Part shown: one piece after another, positions 28,364-37,828 of the stretch
Numbering within the stretch: position 1 is the first letter of the stretch
Layout: every line of letters begins with the position of its first letter
Origin: Bin80 sp965208025
GTDB lineage: Bacteria; Bacteroidota; Rhodothermia; Rhodothermales; Bin80
NCBI GenBank assembly: GCA_965208025.1
Contig: OZ242302.1
Location: 2,046,001-2,110,000 of the forward strand
Length of the DNA: 64,000 nt
Reading direction: 5' to 3'
Made by a program: the position numbers and the translations under genes
The notes under the pieces: generated by a model
Seen by the model: only the letters and a program-made list of their open reading frames with translations
Told to the model about the DNA's origin: nothing
Databases searched by the model: none

Positions 28364-30742
28364 ATGCTGACACCTGATGTTCTCATTGTGCTGGCGATCG
28401 TGGTTGGCGCGGTCATACTTTTCGTAACCGAGTGGGTGCGTTATGACGGGGTTGCACTCATTGTGTTACTTGCACTGGCCATTACTGGTGTGATTCCCAT
28501 GTCACGCGCCATAGAGGGGTTTGCAAATCCAGCTGTGGTAACGATTGCAGCCGTACTCGTTCTCAGTGGGGGGTTATACCGAACAGGGATTGCGAATCTC
28601 ATTGGCACCCAGTTAATGCGATTTGCTGGAACATCGCCGCTACGACTTACGATGGTGATGATGCTCGCCGCGGGGCTGATGTCGGGGATCATGAATAACA
28701 TTGCAGCCACGGCTCTTCTACTACCAGTCGTGCTTGATATTGCTCGCCGACTTGGAATACGTCCCTCAAGGCTCCTCATCCCCTTAGCCTTTGCCTCACT
28801 TTTAGGAGGGATGACCACCCTCATTGGAACAGGTCCGAATATTCTGCTCTCCACGATTCTTGAGCGCTCTGGGCAAGGTTCATTCGGACTCTTCTCCTTT
28901 ACTCCGGTCGGTGCAGCTGCACTTGTACTGGGTACTCTTTATATGATCTTTGTGGGGCGTCACTTTCTCCCAGACCGTAGGTCAAACAGCGATCGGGCAA
29001 TCACCGAAATTGATCTGCGGGACCGCTATGCTTTGGACGATGCGATTTTTTGCTTACGTATCCCCCAGCGTTCTGCTTTGAGTGGTCGAAATTTGATTCA
29101 GACTCGGCTTGGTCGTGTCCTTGGAGTTGAACTACTTGCAGTACTGCGTCAGGGACAGTATTTACGGGCGCCGAATCCAAAGTTTCTGCTTCGGGGTGGA
29201 GATATCCTAATCTTTGAAGGATCTCAGGACTCCATGAATGACCTTCGGTCATGGGGGCACCTTGAAAGTCATGATGAACTGGAGAAAATTCTGCTAAGAT
29301 TGATTGAGAATAACGAAGCTTTTGTACGAGCTCAGATTGCCCAAACATCTACGATCGTCGGAAGGACAATCCAAGAGTTGGATTTTCGCAATCGATTCCA
29401 GGCTCACATCGTAGCCATTGAACGAGATGGGGACATCATGAATTATTCTCTTCAGGATGTGCGCCTTCAAGCCGGAGATTCTCTACTCCTTCTTGGAGAT
29501 CAGGAGAGTTTATTGAAGCTCCGAAATGCGAATGAGTTTGCTTCCATCGACCGACTTCCCCCCGATGTGGCCATTGACGAGTATAGGCTCCGTTGGTGGC
29601 TAATGCAGCTTGAAATACCAGATGGTTCAACTCTGGAGGGCCGTACTCTGTTATCCACCAGGCTTGGGCATGCCTTTGACCTCTCGGTCCTCAAGATCAT
29701 TCGGACGGACGAATCTGGGACGCAGAAGATCTTCCTTCCCCGCTCATCCGAAATCCTCCATTCGGGAGACCAACTCATTGTCCATGGAGGTCCTGAATCC
29801 TACTCGGTATTCCAAGCTCTCCTGCTGCTAAAACCTTATGAAATGGATGGACGATCACTGGTATCTGAATTGGAGTCTGAGGAGGTAGGATTCGCAGAGG
29901 TGACGCTTGCTCCCACCTCCAATATTGCAGGGAAGAAACTGAGTGAGATTTTTTTCAGGGACTCTTATGGCCTCACGGTCCCGGCAATCTGGCGTGGGGG
30001 AAAAACAATTCACTCATGTATCCAACTCAGTGAGACCCCACTCCATTTTGGCGATGCACTTCTGGTTTACGGGAAGCGAAAAAAAATTCAGTTATTGTCA
30101 AAAGATTCGCGATTTCTCGTCCTGACCTCTGAACTCAGCGAAGTTTTTCGTACGCGGCGCGCTCCTGTCGCTGGAGCGATCATGTTTGGAGTCATCCTCT
30201 CCGCTTCACTCAATCTTCTTCCGGTTTATATCTCTGCACTCCTCGGTGCACTCCTCATGGCATTCACGGGATGTATTAAGGCAACAGAAATATATAAACT
30301 CATTGAGTGGCGTGTTGTCGTCTTGCTCGGTGGAATGTTAGCCCTTGGACTGGCGATGGAGGAATCTGGCGCAGCCGAACTCTTGGCCCATGAGGTCATT
30401 GGTCAGGCCGCCGCGCTTGGCCCCCGATTCTTGATTGCGAGTCTCTTTCTTCTTTGCGCTCTCGCGGCCCAGTTTGTGCCTACCTCTGCCGTCGCGGTCT
30501 TGGTGGCACCAATAGCGCTTAGTACTGCCCTAGAGTTGAATATCTCCGCTGAGGCACTCCTCATGGTCGTGGCCGTTGGCTCATCCTGCGCATTCTTGAC
30601 CCCATTTGGTCATCCTGTAAATCTTCTGGTCATGAGTGTAGGAGGGTATAAAGTCATAGACTATACACGCACTGGAGCGCCTCTTTTTGTCCTGCTTCTT
30701 ATTCTTGTCATCTTCTTTTTACCGCTGGTCTGGCCACTCTAA
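28364..30742 (+). CDS. SLC13-type permease with internal TrkA-C domains
   Basis: The 792-residue protein has hydrophobic transmembrane blocks at residues 1-200 and 600-792, with a long cytosolic stretch between them. The stretch contains repeated TrkA-C (RCK_C) modules, visible as recurring G-x-x-L-x-x-x-x-F/L-G and LRxGDxLLxxG patterns. I count about four. Transport motifs such as MNNIAATALLLPVV and LIGTGPNILLS near residues 110-165, and PTSAVAVLVAPIAL near 710, fit the divalent anion/Na+ symporter (DASS) family. Substrates of relatives are sulfate or dicarboxylates; sulfate would fit the nearby sulfatase, but this is only an inference. It appears to be transcribed alone. Confidence 0.88.
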   Translation: MLTPDVLIVLAIVVGAVILFVTEWVRYDGVALIVLLALAITGVIPMSRAIEGFANPAVVTIAAVLVLSGGLYRTGIANLIGTQLMRFAGTSPLRLTMVMMLAAGLMSGIMNNIAATALLLPVVLDIARRLGIRPSRLLIPLAFASLLGGMTTLIGTGPNILLSTILERSGQGSFGLFSFTPVGAAALVLGTLYMIFVGRHFLPDRRSNSDRAITEIDLRDRYALDDAIFCLRIPQRSALSGRNLIQTRLGRVLGVELLAVLRQGQYLRAPNPKFLLRGGDILIFEGSQDSMNDLRSWGHLESHDELEKILLRLIENNEAFVRAQIAQTSTIVGRTIQELDFRNRFQAHIVAIERDGDIMNYSLQDVRLQAGDSLLLLGDQESLLKLRNANEFASIDRLPPDVAIDEYRLRWWLMQLEIPDGSTLEGRTLLSTRLGHAFDLSVLKIIRTDESGTQKIFLPRSSEILHSGDQLIVHGGPESYSVFQALLLLKPYEMDGRSLVSELESEEVGFAEVTLAPTSNIAGKKLSEIFFRDSYGLTVPAIWRGGKTIHSCIQLSETPLHFGDALLVYGKRKKIQLLSKDSRFLVLTSELSEVFRTRRAPVAGAIMFGVILSASLNLLPVYISALLGALLMAFTGCIKATEIYKLIEWRVVVLLGGMLALGLAMEESGAAELLAHEVIGQAAALGPRFLIASLFLLCALAAQFVPTSAVAVLVAPIALSTALELNISAEALLMVVAVGSSCAFLTPFGHPVNLLVMSVGGYKVIDYTRTGAPLFVLLLILVIFFLPLVWPL

Positions 30743-30899
30743 TTAGTGCATACCAGACAACCCTTAATTTTATCATTTGAGGCAAGATTTGATGCTCAGA
30801 TGAATATTTTTTGCTCATTTTGGACTAAGAACGGCACGTTTTTGTGAACTTTGACCTTGTCTCCGATGGGGAAGATATTTCCATAAATAAGTCAATATT

Positions 30900-31100
30900 T
30901 GGAATTTGGATGCGTAAAATGCTTATTCTGACTTTTTGGGACACCCTATCTACTCTATTGGGACATTTAATCCGCTCCAACTGGGATACCCAATCCGATT
31001 CTTTGGGACACTTACCCTGATTGGACTGAGCATCCCAATCGGATGCAGTTGCGCTATCCAATCTGTCGGAGGTAAGCCACCTATTTTTCGTGTAGGTGAA
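30900..31100 (-). repeat. Degenerate IS21-type terminal repeat array
   Basis: Read on the minus strand, several degenerate units of roughly 22-40 bp contain GGGACA/GTGTCCCA cores. They resemble the arrays at the ends of the IS21 element at 58358-61267. They lie directly downstream of an istB remnant, as in the intact element. Confidence 0.55.
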
Positions 31101-31102
31101 CG

Positions 31103-31240
31103 TCATGATTGGTAGGGTTCAAGTTTGATTTCTTGCTGTCCTTGTACCTTACGCATTGACTCCCCAGACAGATTAATTTTGTGTGCATTGTTGACCAATC
31201 GATCCATGATTGCATCGGCCAACGTTGCATCGTCTGAAAT
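31103..31240 (-). pseudogene. istB: istB C-terminal remnant (IS21 family)
   Basis: 46 codons on the minus strand (ISDDATLADAIMDRLVNNAH then INLSGESMRKVQGQ) match the C-terminus of the intact IstB at 60277-61038 (PTLADAILDRIVNNAHKI, GESMRKVQGQRE). The rest of istB and all of istA are gone. The break at about 31240 joins directly to an unrelated transposase remnant. Confidence 0.8.
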
Positions 31241-31838
31241 CAGAGAGGGACACTTCCAGTATGCCCGAGATCAGGAGGCGATTCAGAATACAGAGCGCTT
31301 GGATGGCGTGTATGCGATTCGGACGAGTCTGAAAGCGAAGCCTGCCGAGGAGGAAGTGGTCTCGGACTACAAGCGTTTATCTACGGTAGAGCATGCGTTC
31401 CGATCCTTCAAACAAGTTTCGTTGAAGGTCCGACCGATTCATCACCGGACGAAAGATCGGGTAACGTGTCATGTGTTTTTGTGTATGCTGTCCTACTATG
31501 TGGAGTATCACCTGCGCAAGGTATAGGCCCCAATCCTGTTTCGGGAGGATGATCCAGAGGGGAAAGCGGCGCAACGAAGCAGCATAGTTGAGCCCGCGAA
31601 ACGTTCGGAACAGGCGAAAAAGAAGGCGCAGTCCAAGCGGAATCAGAATGGAGAACAGGCCATGAGCTTTGAGAGTCTATTGAACGAACTCCGTGGACTC
31701 AGTCGGATTAAGGGCAAGCTCAAGATTGTTGCCAATCAGGCACCCGTGGCGACCTACGTTGCAGATGTGAACACAACACAGAAACGGGTCTTTGAATGGT
31801 AGGGGATCAAACTGGAGACCGTGAGTGTGACAGGGTAA
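31241..31838 (+). pseudogene. IS1634-type transposase C-terminal remnant
   Basis: The plus-strand frame reads RLDGVYAIRTSLKAKP, YKRLSTVEHAFRSFK and VRPIHHRTKDRVTCHVFL, typical of the C-terminal catalytic part of IS1634/IS4-superfamily transposases (Y-x-x-x-x-x-V-E). In-frame stops occur at the TAG after HLRKV and again near 31800, and the N-terminal two thirds are missing. It is a dead fragment fused to the IS21 remnant at its left. Confidence 0.72.
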
Positions 31839-32207
31839 ATCTAGAAGTCGTACCTCAACATCACATCTTGCGGGAGAAATATTATCTTCAATAAAGTCCC
31901 AAAAATGAAAATTATGCGCTCATGTACATGAAAAAAAGGGGGACTTCGGTCATTACATGATGAAGAGCAACCTGAGTATGATCAAATCTTTATTAAATCT
32001 ATGTTTACCTCACGGACAAGAACCTCCTATTCACATGTCAACTCCGAAAACCACAACGATCTATGGATGAAGAAATAGGACATGTGGTTGAATCCGCTAC
32101 CATACAATGTATCTGCCGACGGTACCATGGTGGAGGTCTATGAACCCAATATTTCTACAACTGTTTTTTGCTACAAAGTTGATTTGGTTTTCCATAAAGG
32201 TGGATTC
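31839..32207. other. AT-rich gap before the helicase gene
   Basis: No gene is supported. In-frame codons from 32082 to 32207 could extend the helicase by 42 residues, but they lack a good ribosome-binding site. The promoter of the helicase-DUF2290 pair should lie here. Confidence 0.45.
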
Positions 32208-34364
32208 ATGGGTATTGATATAATTAGGGGAACTGGCAATAAACCGGTTGCCTGTGACGCGTTAGCTGATTCGGTTTCTTCTCTCTCGGTGTCTGGATGT
32301 TTGTATCTCGGATACCCGATCATCCCAACATCCGAAGGTCCATTCACACTCGATGCTCTGTTAATCTCCAAAGAGAGGGGCATCGTTGTTTTTGACCTGA
32401 TTGAAGGAACCAATGAAGGGGATTACTGCTCACGCCAATATGACGCTGCGAATAAGCTTGAGTCTCTACTCAGAACATATAGGGAACTGATGGATGGTAG
32501 GACGCTAACTGTACCTATTCATACCATTTCATATGCGCCAGCTATACGCAATACACTGGACACAGAGGAGGAGGGTTGTCTATTCGTGGGCTCTAAAGAC
32601 TCGTTGAATCAAAGGATCAACGATTTGGAGCCATGGGATGATCATTCCGAAAACAAATACCAAAAGTCTCTGTCTGTATTACAAAATGTTTCTACAATCC
32701 GTAAAAGCATGATACGGAGGGTCGTTGAAAAGGAAGATTCACTTGGTGCCAGACTTAAGAAATTAGAGGATTCTATTGCAACGTTAGACGAACGGCAAAA
32801 CCGAGCGGTGATTGAAACCATTGCTGGTGTCCAGCGCATTCGTGGTCTCGCTGGTTCTGGGAAAACCATTATTCTTGCACTCAAGGCAGCCTACTTGCAT
32901 ATTCAACATCCCGATTGGCGAATTGCTGTTACCTTCAAGACACGTTCTCTCAAAAATCACTTCACACAGCTTATCAAGCGTTTTACTCTTGCCCAAGCCC
33001 GTGAAGAACCAGACTGGAACAATTTGAAAATCTTAAACGCCTGGGGATCTGGTAAATCAGGACTCAGCGGAGTATATCATCAATTCTGTATGACTCATGA
33101 TGCAGAGTATTTTGACTTCATATCAGCAAGAAATAAATTTGGTTCTGGAAACGAATTTTCGGGAGCCTGTGCACATGCTCTTAGTCATTGTGACGAATTC
33201 AAGGGGATCTATGATGTAATTCTGGTAGATGAGGCACAAGACCTTCCGCCCGAATTTCTGCGTATTTGCTATCATTTTCTTGATGAAAAGAAGATGTTAG
33301 TATACGCCTACGGTGAATTGCAAAATCTTTCACAAGAATCACTCCCTCCTCCAGAGACAATCTTTGGTACAGACAAGAAAGGATCTCCGTTAGTCACGTT
33401 TGAAACGTCTTCGGTGAATGATATTATTCTGAAAAAGTGCTACCGTAACTCACGGCCTGTTCTCATCACCGCCCATGCTCTTGGATTTGGAATCTATAGG
33501 AGACCGCAGAGAAATGAGACTTCCAAACTAGTTCAAATGTTTGAGAGTCCCCTCTTCTGGAAAGAAGTTGGGTACTCGGTAAAGGATGGTGTGTTGGAAA
33601 ACGGTAAGCCTGTCATTCTATCCAGAACTGCAGAATCAAGTCCCGAGTTTCTTGAAGATCATACACCAACCGACGACCTGATAAAATTCATATGCTTTGA
33701 TAGCCAACAGGATCAAACAGAATGGCTTGTTAATCAAATAAAGCACAACCTTGAGAATGATGAGCTTCAATACGAAGACATTATCGTTATAAACCCCAAC
33801 CCTCTTACAACCCGCAATAATGTAGGATCTGTTCGTAGCCAACTTTTAGACTTGGGTATTCGGAATCATATTGCAGGCGTTGATACCCATCCAGATATTT
33901 TCTTTGGAGAGGAAAAATCAATTACTTTTACGGGGGGCCACCGTGCCAAGGGAAACGAAGCGGGAATGGTGTACATCATCAATGCACATGAGTGTTGCCA
34001 TGGAGCACCAAATGGACTGAATTTGGCCAGAACACGTAACCAACTATTTACTGCGATCACTCGAAGCAAAGCATGGGTACGAGTACTTGGCGTTGGGGAT
34101 GGGATGAGAGAGTTAATCAAGGAGTATGAGGATCTAACGTCAAAAGATTTTCAACTTGAATTTGATTACCCTACCAGTGAAGAAATCAAGGAGTTGCGAG
34201 TCATACATCGAGACGTAACGAACGAAGAAATGAACGGAATTAAGGAGGCAGGAAATAATCTGTCCGGGCTGATCGGTGATTTTGAATCCGGGAAAATTCT
34301 ACTGGAAGACTTGAATGAATACGATGTGAGCAAACTGCGAGGGCTTCTTGAGGTGGCAGAATAA
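32208..34364 (+). CDS. SF1 helicase with nuclease-like N-terminus, candidate defence protein
   Basis: I place the start at 32208 because AGGTGG lies 4 nt upstream; an ATG at 32082 is in frame but poorly supported. The 718-residue protein has an N-terminal NERD/DUF2075-like region (FTLDALLISKERGIVVFDL), possibly a degenerate PD-(D/E)xK nuclease. SF1 motifs follow: Walker A GLAGSGKT at 213-220, Walker B DEAQD at 341-345, and the late motifs TGGHRAKGNEAGMVYI and ARTRNQLFTAITRSK, the latter like motif VI. The next gene encodes a DUF2290 protein 4 bp downstream, a pairing that I recall being catalogued as a phage-defence candidate. Function in this host is inference. Confidence 0.82.
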   Translation: MGIDIIRGTGNKPVACDALADSVSSLSVSGCLYLGYPIIPTSEGPFTLDALLISKERGIVVFDLIEGTNEGDYCSRQYDAANKLESLLRTYRELMDGRTLTVPIHTISYAPAIRNTLDTEEEGCLFVGSKDSLNQRINDLEPWDDHSENKYQKSLSVLQNVSTIRKSMIRRVVEKEDSLGARLKKLEDSIATLDERQNRAVIETIAGVQRIRGLAGSGKTIILALKAAYLHIQHPDWRIAVTFKTRSLKNHFTQLIKRFTLAQAREEPDWNNLKILNAWGSGKSGLSGVYHQFCMTHDAEYFDFISARNKFGSGNEFSGACAHALSHCDEFKGIYDVILVDEAQDLPPEFLRICYHFLDEKKMLVYAYGELQNLSQESLPPPETIFGTDKKGSPLVTFETSSVNDIILKKCYRNSRPVLITAHALGFGIYRRPQRNETSKLVQMFESPLFWKEVGYSVKDGVLENGKPVILSRTAESSPEFLEDHTPTDDLIKFICFDSQQDQTEWLVNQIKHNLENDELQYEDIIVINPNPLTTRNNVGSVRSQLLDLGIRNHIAGVDTHPDIFFGEEKSITFTGGHRAKGNEAGMVYIINAHECCHGAPNGLNLARTRNQLFTAITRSKAWVRVLGVGDGMRELIKEYEDLTSKDFQLEFDYPTSEEIKELRVIHRDVTNEEMNGIKEAGNNLSGLIGDFESGKILLEDLNEYDVSKLRGLLEVAE

Positions 34365-34368
34365 ATCA

Positions 34369-35043
34369 ATGCCCTCCCCCTCACCTATCCAAGTCTCACA
34401 GCAGATCAACGTCCTTATTAGTTATTTGGTGAAAAACAGTCTTGCCGATGCTCAGAATTTTGCCTATCCACAATCTTTCAGTAAGGACATCATTAAAGTT
34501 ATGTTCCAGGGTTGCGAACATTTGTCAATTACCTTGAAAGATCGAAATTATAGAGATATTTATAAGAAAATGTCACGGGAAAAGGTGTATAATGCTAAAA
34601 TGATTGATGGCGCATTGATTCAAATGAGTTATGAATATGTTAATTCCGCTCTCCGACGTCATCGTCTCGCTTTTTTGCCCTCTCCCTATCTTGAAGATTT
34701 TCAGGAAGATCCTGACATTTATCTTGACGATGAAATTTATAGCGATATAACTTCAAGGGATGTTACTCCAGTTCCACTGCGTTTTGACTACGACGCTCGA
34801 GCTAGTAGCTACAAAGAATTGCTTCATCCGAAATCTCATCTTTCTCTTGGACAGTATCCAAATTGCCGAATTCCTGTTACCTCACCTGTGACTCCGATAC
34901 GATTTATGGATTTTGTGTTACGAAATTTCTATGATACTGAACAGAGGTCCTACTCAAAAGATCTTCCACAAAACAAATTTTTCTTTACCGAATCAATTTC
35001 ATCGGCAGAGTGTGACGTTTTTCATATCGTTGTTCCGAAATAA
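34369..35043 (+). CDS. DUF2290 domain protein, partner of the helicase
   Basis: Starting at 34369, 4 bp after the helicase stop, gives 224 residues; an ATG at 34348 would overlap the helicase. The protein is predicted soluble, without signal or membrane segment. Landmarks resemble DUF2290: RHRLAFLPSPYLEDFQEDP, LHPKSHLSLGQYPNCRIPV and a C-terminal FDIVxP-like end (DVFHIVVPK). SHLSLGQY...CRIPV is the most conserved block. No catalytic activity is known. Tight coupling to the helicase suggests that the two act together. Confidence 0.78.
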   Translation: MPSPSPIQVSQQINVLISYLVKNSLADAQNFAYPQSFSKDIIKVMFQGCEHLSITLKDRNYRDIYKKMSREKVYNAKMIDGALIQMSYEYVNSALRRHRLAFLPSPYLEDFQEDPDIYLDDEIYSDITSRDVTPVPLRFDYDARASSYKELLHPKSHLSLGQYPNCRIPVTSPVTPIRFMDFVLRNFYDTEQRSYSKDLPQNKFFFTESISSAECDVFHIVVPK

Positions 35044-35570
35044 GGGAATAGCTTAGGGCTCAGAATCTTTACTGCAAATCAGATAATTCTTATCTCATTG
35101 TCGTTCACTTGGAGTTATCTCAGATTGGGAGGGGTAGAGATGATGAACGGGTGGATCCCTCCAGCAACATCTTTCTATATCAATTCGGGTGAATTCCGTG
35201 CAGCGACTTGTACAAATTGTCGTTTGTAAATGCGGCCAAATGATATGGTGATCAAATCCCTCTCAGCCCAGTCTTCATAAATAATTCAGACGATCATCGC
35301 TATGCTATCTCGAGCGGCTTGAATCATGTAAAACACACCGACCCCAATCCTTGTGGAACAAGCATCAAAATCATTGCATAGTCATTCTTGGACAACTTAG
35401 GGTTTAGATGCTGAACATCTGTTGTTTCCATCTGGAAATAGAATTCTCCTTATAATGTAGATTAGTCTGATCTACATGCCTCCCAGTCAATCATGATGAT
35501 CCATTCCAAAAAGGTGGGGTTGCTTAGTCCCCACGATCCGTCCAGACGCTCCAGTACCTCACCATCATGG
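35044..35570. other. Non-coding gap before sulfatase
   Basis: No gene, RNA or strong hairpin was recognised in this stretch. Codons from an ATG at 35493 are in frame with the sulfatase but lie upstream of its signal peptide. Confidence 0.45.
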
Positions 35571-37025
35571 ATGACCATCCAATTATGGTTGACTCACATG
35601 ATCCTGTTCCTGCCTGCCATCCTGCTGGTCTCTTCTTGCAACCGTGCCCCCGAGTATCCGAATATCGTAGTCATTCTGGCGGATGACATGGGGTATGGAG
35701 ATCCAGGCATATATAATTCTGAATCAAAAATTCCGACACCTCATATAGATCGCATAGCCCGAGAGGGGATGCGTTTCACAGATGCTCACTCGCCGAGCGC
35801 AGTTTGTACACCTACCCGCTATGGTTTACTCACTGGGCGATATGCGTGGAGGACAGAGATGAAGAGAGGGGTTCTCAATGGATATTCAAAGAGCCTGATT
35901 GATACCACAAGACTGACTCTCCCCAAACTCCTACAACAGAATGGGTACGTCACCAGGGCCATTGGTAAATGGCACCTCGGTCTTGGATCTGTTGAACCTG
36001 TTGACTATACCAAGCCACTGCTTCCCGGGCCGAACTCGCTTGGGTTTGACTATTTCTTTGGAATTCCGGCATCTCTGGATTTTGCTCCCTACGTTTATGT
36101 TGAAAATGAACGAGCCATTCAGGCTCCGACGGATACGATTGCGCGGAGTGAGCATCGCCGACGAGGAGGCGGGGGCTTCTGGCGTGCAGGGCCCATTGGG
36201 CCAGACTTTCGTCACGCGGATGTGCTTCCTATAACGACCTCCAGGGCAGTAGATTTCATTGATGATCATGCCGAATCAGGCCCATTCTTTCTGTATATTC
36301 CGCTGTCCGCTCCCCATACCCCCTGGCTGCCTGACTCTTCCTATATCGGAACTACGGGGGCTGGAATGTATGGTGATTTTATGGCACAAGTCGACAGTGC
36401 AATCGGAGAAATTAATGATGCTCTTGATCGGAGCGGTATTGCCAAACATACGATCCTTGTGATTACCAGCGACAATGGAGCGCATTGGCCTCCAAATGAT
36501 ATAGAAAGTTATGGACATCGTGCTAACGGCACATTCCGTGGACAAAAAGCAGATATTTGGGAAGGTGGGCATCGAGTGCCTTTCATCGTCCGTTGGCCAG
36601 GCAAGGTAGAGCCTGAATCCGTGAGTGATCAGTTGGTCTCACTGACTGACCTCATGGCAACCTTTGCTTCGATCGTGCAAGTTGAACTACCCTTAGACGC
36701 TGGTGAAGACAGCTATGATTTTCTTGGGGTATTGCTCGGAGAGGGGCCAACACTCCGAACCTCCATGGTGCAACATTCTCATCGAGGGTTCTTTGCCCTG
36801 CGCGACGGAAATTGGAAACTGATTCCACACCGCGGATCGGGAGGATTCTCAGAGCCGCGTGAATATACTCCTGAGCCCGGTGAACCTTCTGGACAGCTGT
36901 ACAATCTTGCAACAGATCACCATGAGTCGGTAAATCTTTACAATGATTACCCTGAAAAGGTCGCCGAACTCAAAGCATTACTCGAGCAAATCCAGATTCA
37001 GGGACACAGCCGTCCCCATCCCTAA
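35571..37025 (+). CDS. Lipoprotein sulfatase (arylsulfatase family)
   Basis: The start at 35571 yields a compact lipoprotein signal (MTIQLWLTHMILFLPAILLV then SSC); an in-frame ATG at 35493 would give an overlong leader. The alkaline-phosphatase-fold sulfatase domain starts at PNIVVILADDMGYGD, whose Asp residues bind calcium. The maturation motif is C-T-P-T-R in AVCTPTRYGLLTG, where Cys becomes formylglycine. GKWHLG and TSDNGAH further on are standard family motifs. It should hydrolyse sulfate esters, probably on polysaccharides, at the periplasmic face. No maturase gene is in view. Confidence 0.93.
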   Translation: MTIQLWLTHMILFLPAILLVSSCNRAPEYPNIVVILADDMGYGDPGIYNSESKIPTPHIDRIAREGMRFTDAHSPSAVCTPTRYGLLTGRYAWRTEMKRGVLNGYSKSLIDTTRLTLPKLLQQNGYVTRAIGKWHLGLGSVEPVDYTKPLLPGPNSLGFDYFFGIPASLDFAPYVYVENERAIQAPTDTIARSEHRRRGGGGFWRAGPIGPDFRHADVLPITTSRAVDFIDDHAESGPFFLYIPLSAPHTPWLPDSSYIGTTGAGMYGDFMAQVDSAIGEINDALDRSGIAKHTILVITSDNGAHWPPNDIESYGHRANGTFRGQKADIWEGGHRVPFIVRWPGKVEPESVSDQLVSLTDLMATFASIVQVELPLDAGEDSYDFLGVLLGEGPTLRTSMVQHSHRGFFALRDGNWKLIPHRGSGGFSEPREYTPEPGEPSGQLYNLATDHHESVNLYNDYPEKVAELKALLEQIQIQGHSRPHP

Positions 37026-37828
37026 ACATGGATCATCCAAGGCCTGTCTGCAAAATTTTTTTTGGGTTGAAGTGGCTGATTAAGGGAGTACCACCCTCGC
37101 TCCGAACTACTTCTGGAGAATAAGTAGGCAGTACCGATCATCTTCATTCAGGTAAATAGATTTAAGACTCCAAGAAATGACGTAAGATCCTGATAACATT
37201 AAAACTATCGGCCATTGCATTACAGTATTGCCGAATGGGAAAGGTGACTGAGGTAATGATTCTGACCTTTTTGAATGTGGGCATGTGGCCTCTCTAAATG
37301 ATGGATTGAGTGTGGGATTCACGAATCGTCCGAGTCAGGATTCTCATTGCTTGCAATCTAAAATGAATAACGATGTGGGCAACTTTTGACAAATCTGCAG
37401 CATCAAGGGGATCTATCTTTCGGATGGATTCGCACGGAGGATATTCAGCGGATGGTACAAAGTTTTAACAAGTCTCACATAGCATACAGATTGCTGCATG
37501 TTTGATTGATTGGTGCCAAGCCTTCATGACCACTCCACAGCAGGGGTGTAGTGTATTTTGACGCTACCAATTACGGTGGCATCTCTCACACGTCAAAGTC
37601 TTTCATTTGAGATGACCATCCACGCTGTGAAATCATGATGTACCCCTGCTCACTTGCTCCAAATCTTAGCGTAGAATATAGCCGTGCAAGTCAATGACCA
37701 ATCCACTTGTTGGGCGATCAAGAAGAGAAAAGTCCACTAATGGGTACACAAATTCATCTGCGTCCCATGATCTCAACACTTTCCGCTCATCTTTCATTAA
37801 CTTAGAATCGTAGCATTGCACTATTTTC
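37026..37828. other. Long non-coding gap
   Basis: About 800 bp separate the sulfatase and the PSD1 gene. A 68-codon frame on the minus strand (37666-37872) has no recognisable domain and overlaps the next gene's start. I see no tRNA or clear terminator. A short T-run follows the sulfatase near 37052. Confidence 0.45.

Noticed and set aside
30825..31106. A 93-codon minus-strand frame
   Set aside because: It translates the degenerate IS21 terminal repeats and shares no protein similarity with anything I recognise.
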